The notes under the pieces were generated by a model that did no database searches, was not told the DNA's origin, and saw nothing but the letters and a program-made list of their open reading frames with translations. The translations under genes and the position numbers were made by a program. From positions 145,468-209,467 of the forward strand of contig CAKUBI010000001.1 in the NCBI GenBank assembly GCA_934636865.1: 64,000 bases of DNA. The letters run 5' to 3'. How positions within the stretch are numbered: the first letter of the stretch is position 1; each line of letters begins with the position of its first letter. Below are positions 42,129 to 48,963 of the stretch, one piece after another. The DNA is from an uncultured Oscillospiraceae bacterium. Lineage in GTDB: Bacteria > Bacillota > Clostridia > Oscillospirales > Oscillospiraceae.

Positions 42129-42308
42129 ATGGCCTTTAAAATTCCGAGCGTGCCGCCCACGACCAATAAATCGGTGCGCTTTCCAAACGATATGCTGGAA
42201 GAGATCGAAAATGCGATTCGCGGCAAGGACTGCACATTTTCGGCATTTGTCGTTGCCGCTGTCCGGGCGGCGCTGGATGATCTGAAAGAACAGGAAAACG
42301 ACCGCTGA
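42129..42308 (+). CDS. Ribbon-helix-helix-like small protein (YlcI/YnfO-like), 59 aa
   Basis: A short reading frame beginning MAFKIPSVPPTTNKSVRF. Residues about 13-50 fit a ribbon-helix-helix: strand NKSVRFP, helix NDMLEEIENAIRG, turn, helix TFSAFVVAAVRAALDDL. Small proteins of this kind (YlcI/YnfO type) occur in phage and mobile modules, and RHH proteins commonly repress their own promoters. The ribosome site is weak (GGGTGA). It is probably the regulator binding one or both upstream palindromes. It is followed 26 bases later by the promoter of the candidate antitoxin RNA. Confidence 0.7.
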   Translation: MAFKIPSVPPTTNKSVRFPNDMLEEIENAIRGKDCTFSAFVVAAVRAALDDLKEQENDR

Positions 42309-42333
42309 TGCAGCCGTTTTCATCATTCCTCGC

Positions 42334-42361
42334 TTGACAGCGCGGGAGAATTTGCTATAAT
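42334..42361 (+). promoter_or_regulatory. Consensus promoter of the candidate antitoxin RNA
   Basis: TTGACA (42334-42339), 16-bp spacer, TATAAT (42356-42361): perfect -35 and -10 hexamers, with no ribosome-site-bearing gene downstream. Confidence 0.8.
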
Positions 42362-42367
42362 GAGCAT

Positions 42368-42462
42368 AGATAAGGCGCTGCGACAAGCGGTTGGCTCTAT
42401 CAAATGAACGTTTTGCTAAGAAATCTTAGAAAACCGTCACTTGGCCGAGTGGCGGTTTTCAC
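42368..42462 (+). ncRNA. Candidate antisense RNA convergent to a 27-aa peptide gene
   Basis: Inferred RNA of about 95 nt from the consensus promoter to the hairpin at 42429-42460. It overlaps the 3' end of the opposite small gene. An ATG at 42403 opens 32 codons but has no ribosome site. The 5' part (AAGGCGCTGC at 42372 and GCGGTTGGCTCTATC at 42387) resembles the 5' leader of the opposite transcript. Ends are estimates from the promoter and hairpin. Confidence 0.5.
42429..42460. terminator. Bidirectional hairpin shared by both convergent transcripts
   Basis: GAAAACCG-T-CACT, loop TGGCCG, AGTG-G-CGGTTTTC. Four T in the 3' arm in both directions. The last eight codons of the minus-strand peptide gene lie in this stem-loop. 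Confidence 0.7.
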
Positions 42463-42520
42463 CTTTAATACGGATCGTGACGACACATCCAAAGATATGT
42501 AGTGTGATCGTAATAGGCAT
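42437..42520 (-). CDS. 27-aa hydrophobic peptide, candidate type I toxin
   Basis: Encodes MPITITLHIFGCVVTIRI followed by a basic, polar end KGENRHSAK. A 16-residue hydrophobic stretch then a charged tail is the usual build of membrane-acting type I toxins. A perfect AAGGAGG (42535-42529) sits eight bases before the ATG. That Shine-Dalgarno forms the 3' side of a CCTCC-GAAA-GGAGG hairpin (42542-42529), which would block translation of the full-length message. The 3' end overlaps the convergent RNA and the shared terminator. No homologue was checked; a fortuitous frame cannot be excluded, but the ribosome site is too good to be likely chance. Confidence 0.6.
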   Translation of the reverse strand: MPITITLHIFGCVVTIRIKGENRHSAK

Positions 42521-42588
42521 ATCTACCACCTCCTTTCGGAGGATGGAGTCAACCGCCTGCCGTTCGTGCAGCGCCTTGTCCTTACCGT

Positions 42589-42594
42589 ATCATA
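42589..42594 (-). promoter_or_regulatory. Likely -10 of the peptide transcript
   Basis: Minus strand TATGAT, followed after 11 nt by AAGGCGCTGC. This is the same order as TATAAT-N10-AAGGCGCTGC on the opposite transcript. No good -35 is seen upstream. Confidence 0.45.
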
Positions 42595-42625
42595 GATTTT
42601 GACAAATTGCAACATTTGTTTCATG

Positions 42626-42656
42626 AAAAAGGGAGAGACGCGGTCTCTCCCTTTTT
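42626..42656 (-). terminator. Terminator of the following minus-strand gene
   Basis: AAAAAGGGAGAGAC, loop GCG, GTCTCTCCCTTTTT; minus-strand T5 tract. Directly after the stop at 42663. Confidence 0.88.
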
Positions 42657-42662
42657 CTGCCT

Positions 42663-43139
42663 TTACTTTTGGAAGAGCTTCCAAATGCCTTTCGGCTTCG
42701 GCGGCGCGTCCTCCGCGGACGGCCGGGGAAACGGCTCATCCAGCACCCACGGGAGCGTGAGCTCTGTTGCAAGCGAGAGCGTGAAATACGGCCCTGTCTG
42801 CTCGCTCGGCGAAACAAAACCGTCCGTGACGGCGACACGCAGCCGCCGCTCACCGCCCAGTTCAATGTCCCCCGTCCCTATGACCTTGACGGTCCCGCAG
42901 ACGGTGTAGTCAGCGCTGAGGTAAACAACAGAGCCGTCCCGCTCGATGCTCCATACCTCGTCCGGTCTTGCAGCGTCAGCGCCGAATTCTCCCAGAAACG
43001 CCGACAGCTCCGGGAGCTGCTCCCTCGCCTGCGCGTAATAGTTGCGGCAGCATGCGCAGGTGCAGAGCGCGTGAGTGCGATAATACTCCTCCGTGTGCCC
43101 GATATCGACGGAAAACACATAGCCGCCCTTTTGAATCAT
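42663..43139 (-). CDS. Uncharacterised 158-aa protein with a CxCxxC cluster
   Basis: Not recognised as a named family. The N-terminal half has HALCTCACCRNYYAQ, a CxCxxC motif followed by Arg-Asn-Tyr that could bind metal. Next comes an acidic helix (LPELSAFLGEFGADAARPDEVW). The C-terminal half is beta-rich with YLSADYTVCGTVKVIG and a Pro/Lys-rich tail. The start at 43139 (MIQKGGY) is preferred because AAAGGA is then seven to eight bases away; the ATG at 43145 would be too close. No membrane segment. The spacing to the next gene suggests a separate unit. Confidence 0.6.
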   Translation of the reverse strand: MIQKGGYVFSVDIGHTEEYYRTHALCTCACCRNYYAQAREQLPELSAFLGEFGADAARPDEVWSIERDGSVVYLSADYTVCGTVKVIGTGDIELGGERRLRVAVTDGFVSPSEQTGPYFTLSLATELTLPWVLDEPFPRPSAEDAPPKPKGIWKLFQK

Positions 43140-43173
43140 CGTCATTTCCTTTCCCCCGTCCTGCATGCAATGC

Positions 43174-43206
43174 AAAAAAAGGGGACCTCTTCCCGAGATC
43201 CCCTTT
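43174..43206 (-). terminator. Terminator of the 158-aa gene at 43242
   Basis: AAAAGGGGA-C-CTC, loop TTCCC, GAG-A-TCCCCTTTT, with a minus-strand T7 tract (43180-43174). Confidence 0.8.
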
Positions 43207-43241
43207 TATTACGTATTCCTTCGCGCGGCGCGCAGAGACGA

Positions 43242-43718
43242 TCAACCCTCGGAATCCGTGCGGTTTCTCCAGGAGATCTCCTGCTCGAGCTCGTAGCGCA
43301 GCTTCTTGTTTTCCTCGACGAGCTCGTCGTAGTGCTCGCCCTGCACATAGTACTTGACGAAGGTGAAGGTCGCCTCGTCAAGCTCATCCTCGGTGTAGGA
43401 CGGCAGAAGCGAGCCGTTTTTGCGCTGAAGGCCCGAGATGTTGACGACCACCAGACGGCGGTGCTGCTCGGAGAGCTGGAAGAGACGGAGCTTTTCGGGA
43501 ATGTCAAGCCCTAAGTCGTAGGTGTTGTTCACACGCTCCATGATGTTGCGGTATTCCGGCTTGGCGGAAACGATGACGCCGTGCTGCGCGAACAGCTTTT
43601 TCAGGTAATCCACCGAAACATCCTCGCGGGTGATGGTCCCCTTGCCGAGACCAGTGAGCATGGTGTTGGAAAGGTTCAGGCTGACGTAAACTTCTTCGCC
43701 GGTCTTGGGATAGCTCAT
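43242..43718 (-). CDS. Uncharacterised 158-aa protein with C-terminal coiled coil
   Basis: No family recognised. The start MSYPKTGEEVYVSLNLSN has GGAGG six bases upstream; the open frame extends 61 codons further through non-coding sequence. The N-terminal half is mixed alpha/beta. A middle segment (QHRRLVVVNISGLQRKNGSLL) is basic and beta-like. The last 35 residues form a charged coiled coil (YDELVEENKKLRYELEQEI). Soluble and cytoplasmic by appearance. Single gene with its own promoter and terminator. Confidence 0.65.
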   Translation of the reverse strand: MSYPKTGEEVYVSLNLSNTMLTGLGKGTITREDVSVDYLKKLFAQHGVIVSAKPEYRNIMERVNNTYDLGLDIPEKLRLFQLSEQHRRLVVVNISGLQRKNGSLLPSYTEDELDEATFTFVKYYVQGEHYDELVEENKKLRYELEQEISWRNRTDSEG

Positions 43719-43779
43719 AGTTGACCTCCATTGCAGACTGCGCCGCAAAGGCGCGGCGCGCATTGATTTTGACAAGTAA

Positions 43780-43808
43780 ATCGTAGCACGGCGGGGCGAA
43801 AAAAACAA
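43780..43808 (-). promoter_or_regulatory. Promoter of the coiled-coil protein gene
   Basis: Minus strand TTGTTT (43808-43803), 17-bp spacer, TACGAT (43785-43780). Confidence 0.55.
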
Positions 43809-43873
43809 GCGGCAGGTTGTATGAACCGGAAAGCGTAAATTTGTCGGAATCGCCGCGCTTGCGGGATTTTTCC

Positions 43874-43902
43874 TTGACAAACACGCGCGGCGCTGATACA
43901 CT
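43874..43902 (+). promoter_or_regulatory. Promoter of the EamA/SMR-like transporter gene
   Basis: TTGACA (43874-43879), 17-bp spacer, TACACT (43897-43902). It is followed by a leader of about 85 nt. Confidence 0.78.
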
Positions 43903-43931
43903 TTTCCTGTCTATTACGGGTGCGTACCTAC

Positions 43932-43963
43932 CGGCAGTCAGGCGGAAGTCTGGCTGCCGTTTT
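43932..43963 (+). terminator. Leader hairpin, possible attenuator
   Basis: CGGCAG-T-CAG, 8-nt loop, CTG-G-CTGCCG then TTTT, in the leader of the transporter gene. Short T tract; it may be partial termination or part of an unrecognised RNA switch. Confidence 0.45.
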
Positions 43964-43994
43964 GCATCCGGCACTTTGAATAGGGGGAGTGTTT

Positions 43995-44420
43995 ATGGCT
44001 TACTTCTGGCCGCTCGTGCTTATTGTCGTATCCAACAGCATCTACCATATCTGCGCAAAATCCCTTCCCGCAAAAGCTGACCCCTTCGCCGCACTGACGA
44101 TCACCTATTTCATCGGTACCGTTTTCTCTGCCGCGCTGTATTTTCTGCTCAATCGAGGAAGCGCAGGCCTTGTGCAGGAATGGAGGAAGTTGAACTGGAC
44201 GCCCTACGTGCTGGGCTTCATCGTTGTGGCTATGGAGGCGGGCAATGTCTACGCTTATCGCGCGGGGTGGTCTGTCAATACGCTTCCGGTCGTACAGGCG
44301 GCCTGTGTTGCCATGCTGCTGCTGGTTCTCGGCTTTTTGCTGTACCACGAGGCCATCACGGCCAACAAGCTCGCAGGACTTGCGCTGTGCCTTGTTGGGC
44401 TCTTTTTCCTCAACAAATGA
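43995..44420 (+). CDS. Small four-helix EamA/SMR-like transporter
   Basis: A 141-aa integral membrane protein with four hydrophobic helices, the size of a half EamA (DMT) transporter, which acts as a dimer. Marked features are helix 1 IVVSNSIYHICAKSLP, helix 2 ALTITYFIGTVFSAALYFL, and a third with GFIVVAMEAGNVYAYRAGW carrying a membrane Glu. The typical final helix is AGLALCLVGLFFL. The Glu position differs from that of true EmrE-type SMR proteins (Glu14 in helix 1), so drug export is not assured. The ATG at 43995 follows GGGGGAG; a GTG two codons earlier is less likely. The leader carries a hairpin with T4. Confidence 0.78.
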   Translation: MAYFWPLVLIVVSNSIYHICAKSLPAKADPFAALTITYFIGTVFSAALYFLLNRGSAGLVQEWRKLNWTPYVLGFIVVAMEAGNVYAYRAGWSVNTLPVVQAACVAMLLLVLGFLLYHEAITANKLAGLALCLVGLFFLNK

Positions 44421-44421
44421 G

Positions 44422-44450
44422 TTGTGCCGCGGCGCTTTGCGTGATATGAT
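44422..44450 (+). promoter_or_regulatory. Promoter of the rRNA methyltransferase gene
   Basis: TTGTGC (44422-44427), 17-bp spacer, TATGAT (44445-44450). It begins 2 bases after the preceding stop. Confidence 0.65.
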
Positions 44451-44480
44451 GGGGAAAACTTTGAAAAAGGAACCTGATGT

Positions 44481-45716
44481 ATGAAAGCTGCACGCGAATA
44501 TCCGATCGTTACCGTCACCGCCAAGGGCACGCGCTGGCTCGAGAGCGGACACCCCTGGGTCTACGACTCCGACGTGTCCGGCGAGCCGGCGGAAAGCGAG
44601 TGCGAAAACGGCGCGCTCGTGGACGTGGTGTCCGAAAAGGGAAAATATCTCGGCACGGGCTTTTTGAGCCGCATGAGCCGCCTGCGGGTGCGCATCGTCT
44701 CGCGCAACGCGAACGACCGCTTCGACGAAGCCTTCTGGCGGCGGCGCGTGCGCTACGCATGGGACTACCGCAGGGCGGTCATGGAGGGGCAGACGGGCTG
44801 CTGCCGCCTGATCTTCGGCGAGGCGGACGCCTTCCCCGGCCTGACGGTGGACCGGTTTGAAAACCTGCTCGTCACGCAGACGCTCTCGCTCGGCATGGAG
44901 AAGATCAAGGACATGCTCTTCCCCCTCATCGTCGAGGTGCTGGAGGAGGACGGCGAAAAGATCGACGGCCTTTTCGAGCGCAACGACGTGCTGCTTCGCG
45001 AAAAGGAGGGGCTGACGCAGGGCAAGGGCTGGTTCCCGCTGCCCGGAAAGCAGACGCCCGAAAGCCCCGCCACCGAGATCTGCGAAAACGGTGTCTACTA
45101 CCGCGTGGACGTCGAAAACGGGCAAAAGACGGGCTTTTTCCTCGACCAGAAGTTCAACCGCCTTGCTGTCGCCAAGCTTGCGCGCGGCAGGCGCGTGCTC
45201 GACTGCTTCACGCACACCGGCTCGTTCGCACTCAATGCCGCCAGAGGTGGGGCGGAGCATGTGACGGCGGTGGACGTTTCCGAGAGCGCCATCGAAATGG
45301 CGCGCGCGAACGCCGCGCGCAACGGTCTGGAAGGCCGCATGGACTTCCTCACCGCGGACGTTTTCGACCTCCTGCCCCGCCTCGAGGCCGCGCACCAGAA
45401 GCCCTATGACCTCATCATCCTTGATCCCCCGGCGTTCACCAAGTCGCGCCGCACGGCGGACAACGCTGAAAAGGGGTACAAAGAGATCAATCTGCGCGCG
45501 ATGCGCTTACTTCCGCGCGGCGGGTACTTCGCCACGGCCTCGTGCAGCCACTTCATGCCCGCCGGGCGCTTTGAGCGCATGCTGCGTTCCGCCGCGGCGG
45601 ACGCGGGCGTGGAGCTGCGGCAGATCGAAGCGCGCACGCAGGCTCCGGACCATCCGATCCTCTGGAACGTGCCGGAGACGGATTACCTCAAGTTCTATCT
45701 CTTCCAGGTGGTATAA
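44481..45716 (+). CDS. Class I SAM-dependent rRNA methyltransferase (RlmI-like)
   Basis: A 411-aa protein with an N-terminal PUA domain (KGTRWLESGHPWVYDSDV), a linking RlmI-like region and a C-terminal Rossmann methyltransferase. The latter has VLDCFTHTGSFALNAARGG (motif I), VTAVDVSESAIEMARANAARNG (split here by position; motif II-III) and DLIILDPPAFTKS (DPPxF catalytic motif). RlmI makes m5C1962 in 23S rRNA of E. coli, although members of the family differ in target and some lack the second Cys. AAGGAA upstream. Single gene between a promoter and a terminator. Confidence 0.88.
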   Translation: MKAAREYPIVTVTAKGTRWLESGHPWVYDSDVSGEPAESECENGALVDVVSEKGKYLGTGFLSRMSRLRVRIVSRNANDRFDEAFWRRRVRYAWDYRRAVMEGQTGCCRLIFGEADAFPGLTVDRFENLLVTQTLSLGMEKIKDMLFPLIVEVLEEDGEKIDGLFERNDVLLREKEGLTQGKGWFPLPGKQTPESPATEICENGVYYRVDVENGQKTGFFLDQKFNRLAVAKLARGRRVLDCFTHTGSFALNAARGGAEHVTAVDVSESAIEMARANAARNGLEGRMDFLTADVFDLLPRLEAAHQKPYDLIILDPPAFTKSRRTADNAEKGYKEINLRAMRLLPRGGYFATASCSHFMPAGRFERMLRSAAADAGVELRQIEARTQAPDHPILWNVPETDYLKFYLFQVV

Positions 45717-45736
45717 CAAAGCGTATAAAAGAACAG

Positions 45737-45772
45737 AAAAAGTCCTCGGTGTTTTCACACCGGGGACTTTTT
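45737..45772. terminator. Bidirectional terminator between the methyltransferase and ftsH
   Basis: AAAAAGTCC-T-CGGTGT, loop TTTC, ACACCG-G-GGACTTTTT, with A5/T5 flanks on both sides. Confidence 0.92.
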
Positions 45773-45777
45773 GCGCT

Positions 45778-47934
45778 TTATTTGCTTTCGCCGGAGTCAT
45801 CGGCGGGCTTATCGGGCTGGCCACCCTTCGACTCGTCCGACGCTTCCGGAGGCTGGGTGTCGGACGGGGTCTCGCCATCCTCCTGCGGCTGTTCGATCTT
45901 CTCGCTCGTCATCGAGATGTGGCGGGCGGGCGCTTCGATCACGCTCGGCTGTGAGGGGCGGAAGCCGTCCTGCACGCTCTGGTGCGTGGAAGCGTAGGCC
46001 TCCTCCACGGTGGCGGGGTCGCGGCCCTGCAGGATGGCGACCATCTCGCCGCCGGTGATGGTTTCCTTCTCGAGAAGATAGGCGACGACCTTGTCCATAT
46101 CCTCGCGGTTCTCGCGGATGACCTCGACGGCGTTTTTGTAGCATTCGTCGAGGATCTTCTTGACCTCGCGGTCCATGATGGCGGCGGTGTCCTGCGCACA
46201 GTCGAGCCCGTAGCCGCCGTCAAGGTACTGGCTGCGGACCGAGCCGAGCGCGACCATGCCGACCTCGTCGCTCATGCCGTACATCGCGACCATGTTGCGC
46301 GCGATGTTCGTCGCTTCCTGGATGTCCTGCGAAGCGCCGTTGGTCATCGTGTTCATCACGACCTCCTCGGCGGCGCGGCCGCCCATGGAGACGGCGATCT
46401 TCGCCATCAGCTCATCGCGCGTGCGCAGGTTCGTCTTGTCCTCCTCGGGCATGAGGAGCGTGTAGCCGAGGCTGCCCTCGGTGTGCGGGACGATCGTGAT
46501 CTTCTGCACGGGCTCGGCGTTTTTCTGCTTGTAGGCGACCATCGCGTGACCGACCTCGTGATAAGCCACGAGCTTCTTTTCAAACTCGGTGAGCACGCTG
46601 TTTTTCTTCTCGCTGCCCGCGATGACAAACTCGAACGCCGCGAGCATATCCTCCTGCGTGACGAGCTTTCTGCCCTTGCGCACGGCGCGCAGCGCCGCCT
46701 CGTTGGCAAGGTTTGCAAGGTCCGCGCCCACGCAGCCGGCGGTCGCGAGCGCGACCTTCTTGAGATCCACGTCCTCGGCGAGCTTGATGCCGCGCGTGTG
46801 GACCTGAAGCGTTGCCAGGCGTCCGGCAAGGTTCGGACGGTCCACCGTGATGCGGCGGTCGAAGCGGCCGGGGCGCAGCAGGGCCTTGTCGAGTACCTCG
46901 GGGCGGTTCGTCGCCGCAAGGACGATCACGCCCTTGCTGGGGTCGAAGCCGTCCATCTCGGCGAGCAGCTGGTTGAGCGTCTGCTCGCGCTCGTCGTTGC
47001 CGCCGCTGTAGCGCCCGCCGTCGCGGGATTTGCCGATGGTGTCGATCTCATCGATGAAGATGATGCAGGGGGCGACCTTCGCCGCCTCGGCAAAGAGGTC
47101 GCGCACGCGGCTCGCACCGACGCCGACGAACATCTCGACAAAATCGGAGCCGGAGATGGAGAAAAACGGCACCTTCGCCTCGCCCGCCACGGCCTTGGCC
47201 AGCAGCGTCTTGCCCGTGCCGGGAGAGCCGACGAGCAGCGCGCCTTTGGGGATCTTCGCGCCGATGGCGGTGTATTTTTCGGGGTTGTGAAGAAAGTCGA
47301 TGATCTCCACGAGCGATTCCTTCGCCTCGTCCTGACCGGCCACGTCCGCAAACGTCACGCCCGTGGACTTTTCCATGTAGACCTTGGCGTTGGCCTTGCC
47401 GACATTGCCGATGCCGCCGATCCCGCCCATGCCGCCGGACTTTTTGGCGACAAGGTTCATCAGCAGCATGAACGCGCCGACCATCAGCACCGTGGGCAGG
47501 ATATAGCTGACCATGAAGGCGAGAATGGGCGAAACGGGCGCCTGATAGGGCTTGGTGTAGGTCACGCCGTGCGCCTCGCACAGCGCGATCAGGTTCTCCG
47601 TCGCGTCGGGGATGATGGTGGTGAAGAGCGTGTAGTTCTGATCGTAGCTCTTGCCGTTTCCGTCGGTGTAGGTGAAGCCGTCCACCGGCGTGATGGTGAA
47701 CACATCGTCGCCGAATTCGATGGACTTGACCTTTCCGGCCTCGACAAGATCGACAAGCTCGCTGTAGGCGATCTCGCAGGACGATTCCGCGGAGCGCGCC
47801 TGGCCAAGCATCACCGAGAGATAGTTCACGGCGATCGTGAGCAGCAGCGCCCACATGACGATCGACCACATGCCGCCGCGGCGGTTTCGGTTCTTATCGT
47901 TCCGGTTGGGGTTGTTTCGGTTGTTCTGATCCAT
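45778..47934 (-). CDS. ftsH: ATP-dependent zinc metalloprotease FtsH
   Basis: A 718-aa membrane AAA+ protease. Two N-terminal membrane helices (about residues 22-40 and 130-155) flank an extracytoplasmic domain. The AAA domain has Walker [13 protein letters not shown], Walker [13 protein letters not shown] and the second region of homology ([20 protein letters not shown], given in parts). The zinc protease has YHEVGHAMV (HExGH) with the downstream Glu/Asp ligand region. The C-terminal tail is Glu/Ser/Pro-rich and rather long. It degrades membrane and regulatory proteins; in spore formers it also affects sporulation entry. Strong AGGAGG seven bases before the ATG. Confidence 0.97.
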   Translation of the reverse strand: MDQNNRNNPNRNDKNRNRRGGMWSIVMWALLLTIAVNYLSVMLGQARSAESSCEIAYSELVDLVEAGKVKSIEFGDDVFTITPVDGFTYTDGNGKSYDQNYTLFTTIIPDATENLIALCEAHGVTYTKPYQAPVSPILAFMVSYILPTVLMVGAFMLLMNLVAKKSGGMGGIGGIGNVGKANAKVYMEKSTGVTFADVAGQDEAKESLVEIIDFLHNPEKYTAIGAKIPKGALLVGSPGTGKTLLAKAVAGEAKVPFFSISGSDFVEMFVGVGASRVRDLFAEAAKVAPCIIFIDEIDTIGKSRDGGRYSGGNDEREQTLNQLLAEMDGFDPSKGVIVLAATNRPEVLDKALLRPGRFDRRITVDRPNLAGRLATLQVHTRGIKLAEDVDLKKVALATAGCVGADLANLANEAALRAVRKGRKLVTQEDMLAAFEFVIAGSEKKNSVLTEFEKKLVAYHEVGHAMVAYKQKNAEPVQKITIVPHTEGSLGYTLLMPEEDKTNLRTRDELMAKIAVSMGGRAAEEVVMNTMTNGASQDIQEATNIARNMVAMYGMSDEVGMVALGSVRSQYLDGGYGLDCAQDTAAIMDREVKKILDECYKNAVEVIRENREDMDKVVAYLLEKETITGGEMVAILQGRDPATVEEAYASTHQSVQDGFRPSQPSVIEAPARHISMTSEKIEQPQEDGETPSDTQPPEASDESKGGQPDKPADDSGESK

Positions 47935-47998
47935 GATGTTCCTCCTGTCAGGAGACAGAAAAATGCGCGTCGCGCACTTTTATGATTGATTGTCAAAT

Positions 47999-48027
47999 AC
48001 TATACCATACAAAGGAAAAAGGCACAA
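47999..48027 (-). promoter_or_regulatory. Promoter of ftsH
   Basis: Minus strand TTGTGC (48027-48022), 17-bp spacer, TATAGT (48004-47999). The leader contains a short GTGCGCGACGCGCAT stem. Confidence 0.7.
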
Positions 48028-48168
48028 GTTAAGAGCGGTGAATTTTCGATGAACTTTTGCTTTTCGCCCCCTTTATCTTGCCCTGGTTCTGTGTTATAGT
48101 TGCAATGGAATACTCTGCCGCACGCGGCGGAGTGAAAGAAAAAACAGCAGTGAAGGAGAACTTCTCTT

Positions 48169-48948
48169 ATGGATAAGGAACGCAAAGAAAAGGTCGCACG
48201 AGCCCAGGACGCGGAGGCCGACGGCATCATCGAGGGCCGCAACGCCGTGATCGAGGCGCTGCGCGCGGGCGCGAGCATCGACAAGATTTTCATTCAGAAG
48301 GGCGAGACGGACAAGACCCTCGGCCACATCGCCTCCACGGCCCGCGCCGCGGGCGTGGTCGTTGTGGACGCGGACAAGCGCAAGCTTGACTTCATGTCCC
48401 GCACGCACGCCCATCAGGGCGTGATCGCGCTCGCGAGCGTGCGCGAATATGTGAGCGTGGAGGACATTTTGAATATCGCGCGCGGGAAGGGCGAAAATCC
48501 CCTTCTCGTCGTGTGCGACGAGATCTCCGACCCGCACAACCTCGGCGCGATCATCCGCACAGCCGAGTGCGCGGGCGCGCACGGCGTCATCATCCCCAAG
48601 CGCCGCAGCGCGGGCTTGACGAGCATTGTCGGCAAGACGAGCGCGGGCGCGGTGAGCTATGTGCCCGTGGCGCGCGTGCCGAACATCCCGGCGCTTTTGG
48701 AGCAGCTGCAAAAAGAGGGCGTGTGGGTATTCGGCACGGCGGCCGAGGGCGCGACCACGCTCTATCAGGCGGACCTCAAGGGCCCTGCCGCCATCGTCAT
48801 CGGCAGCGAGGGCGAGGGCATGACGCGCCTGGTGCGCGAAAAGTGCGACTTCCTCGTCAGCATCCCGATGAAGGGCAGGATCTCGTCGCTCAACGCATCC
48901 GCCGCGGCGGCCATCCTGCTCTACGAGGCGGTGCGCCAGCGCCTGTGA
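48169..48948 (+). CDS. rlmB: 23S rRNA 2'-O-ribose methyltransferase RlmB (TrmH family group 3)
   Basis: A 259-aa SPOUT methyltransferase. The N-terminal substrate-binding domain has DGIIEGRNAVIEALRAG. The C-terminal trefoil knot has CDEISDPHNLGAIIRTAECAG (motif 1, in part), IVIGSEGEGMTRLV (motif 2) and IPMKGRISSLNASAAAAILLYEA-type motif 3 (about residues 229-251; split here by position). E. coli RlmB methylates Gm2251. AAGGAG nine bases before ATG. A TATAGT at 48095 with a weak TTTATC at 48072 may be its promoter. Only 15 bp separate it from the next gene. Confidence 0.93.
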   Translation: MDKERKEKVARAQDAEADGIIEGRNAVIEALRAGASIDKIFIQKGETDKTLGHIASTARAAGVVVVDADKRKLDFMSRTHAHQGVIALASVREYVSVEDILNIARGKGENPLLVVCDEISDPHNLGAIIRTAECAGAHGVIIPKRRSAGLTSIVGKTSAGAVSYVPVARVPNIPALLEQLQKEGVWVFGTAAEGATTLYQADLKGPAAIVIGSEGEGMTRLVREKCDFLVSIPMKGRISSLNASAAAAILLYEAVRQRL

Positions 48949-48963
48949 TGAAGAAGGGATACC

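Noticed and set aside
42403-42501. A 32-codon plus-strand frame inside the candidate antitoxin RNA.
   Set aside because: No ribosome site, and it runs antisense across the better-supported peptide gene and hairpin.
42334-42620. The small-gene island as an insertion sequence.
   Set aside because: Inverted arms are imperfect and no transposase or target duplication is visible.
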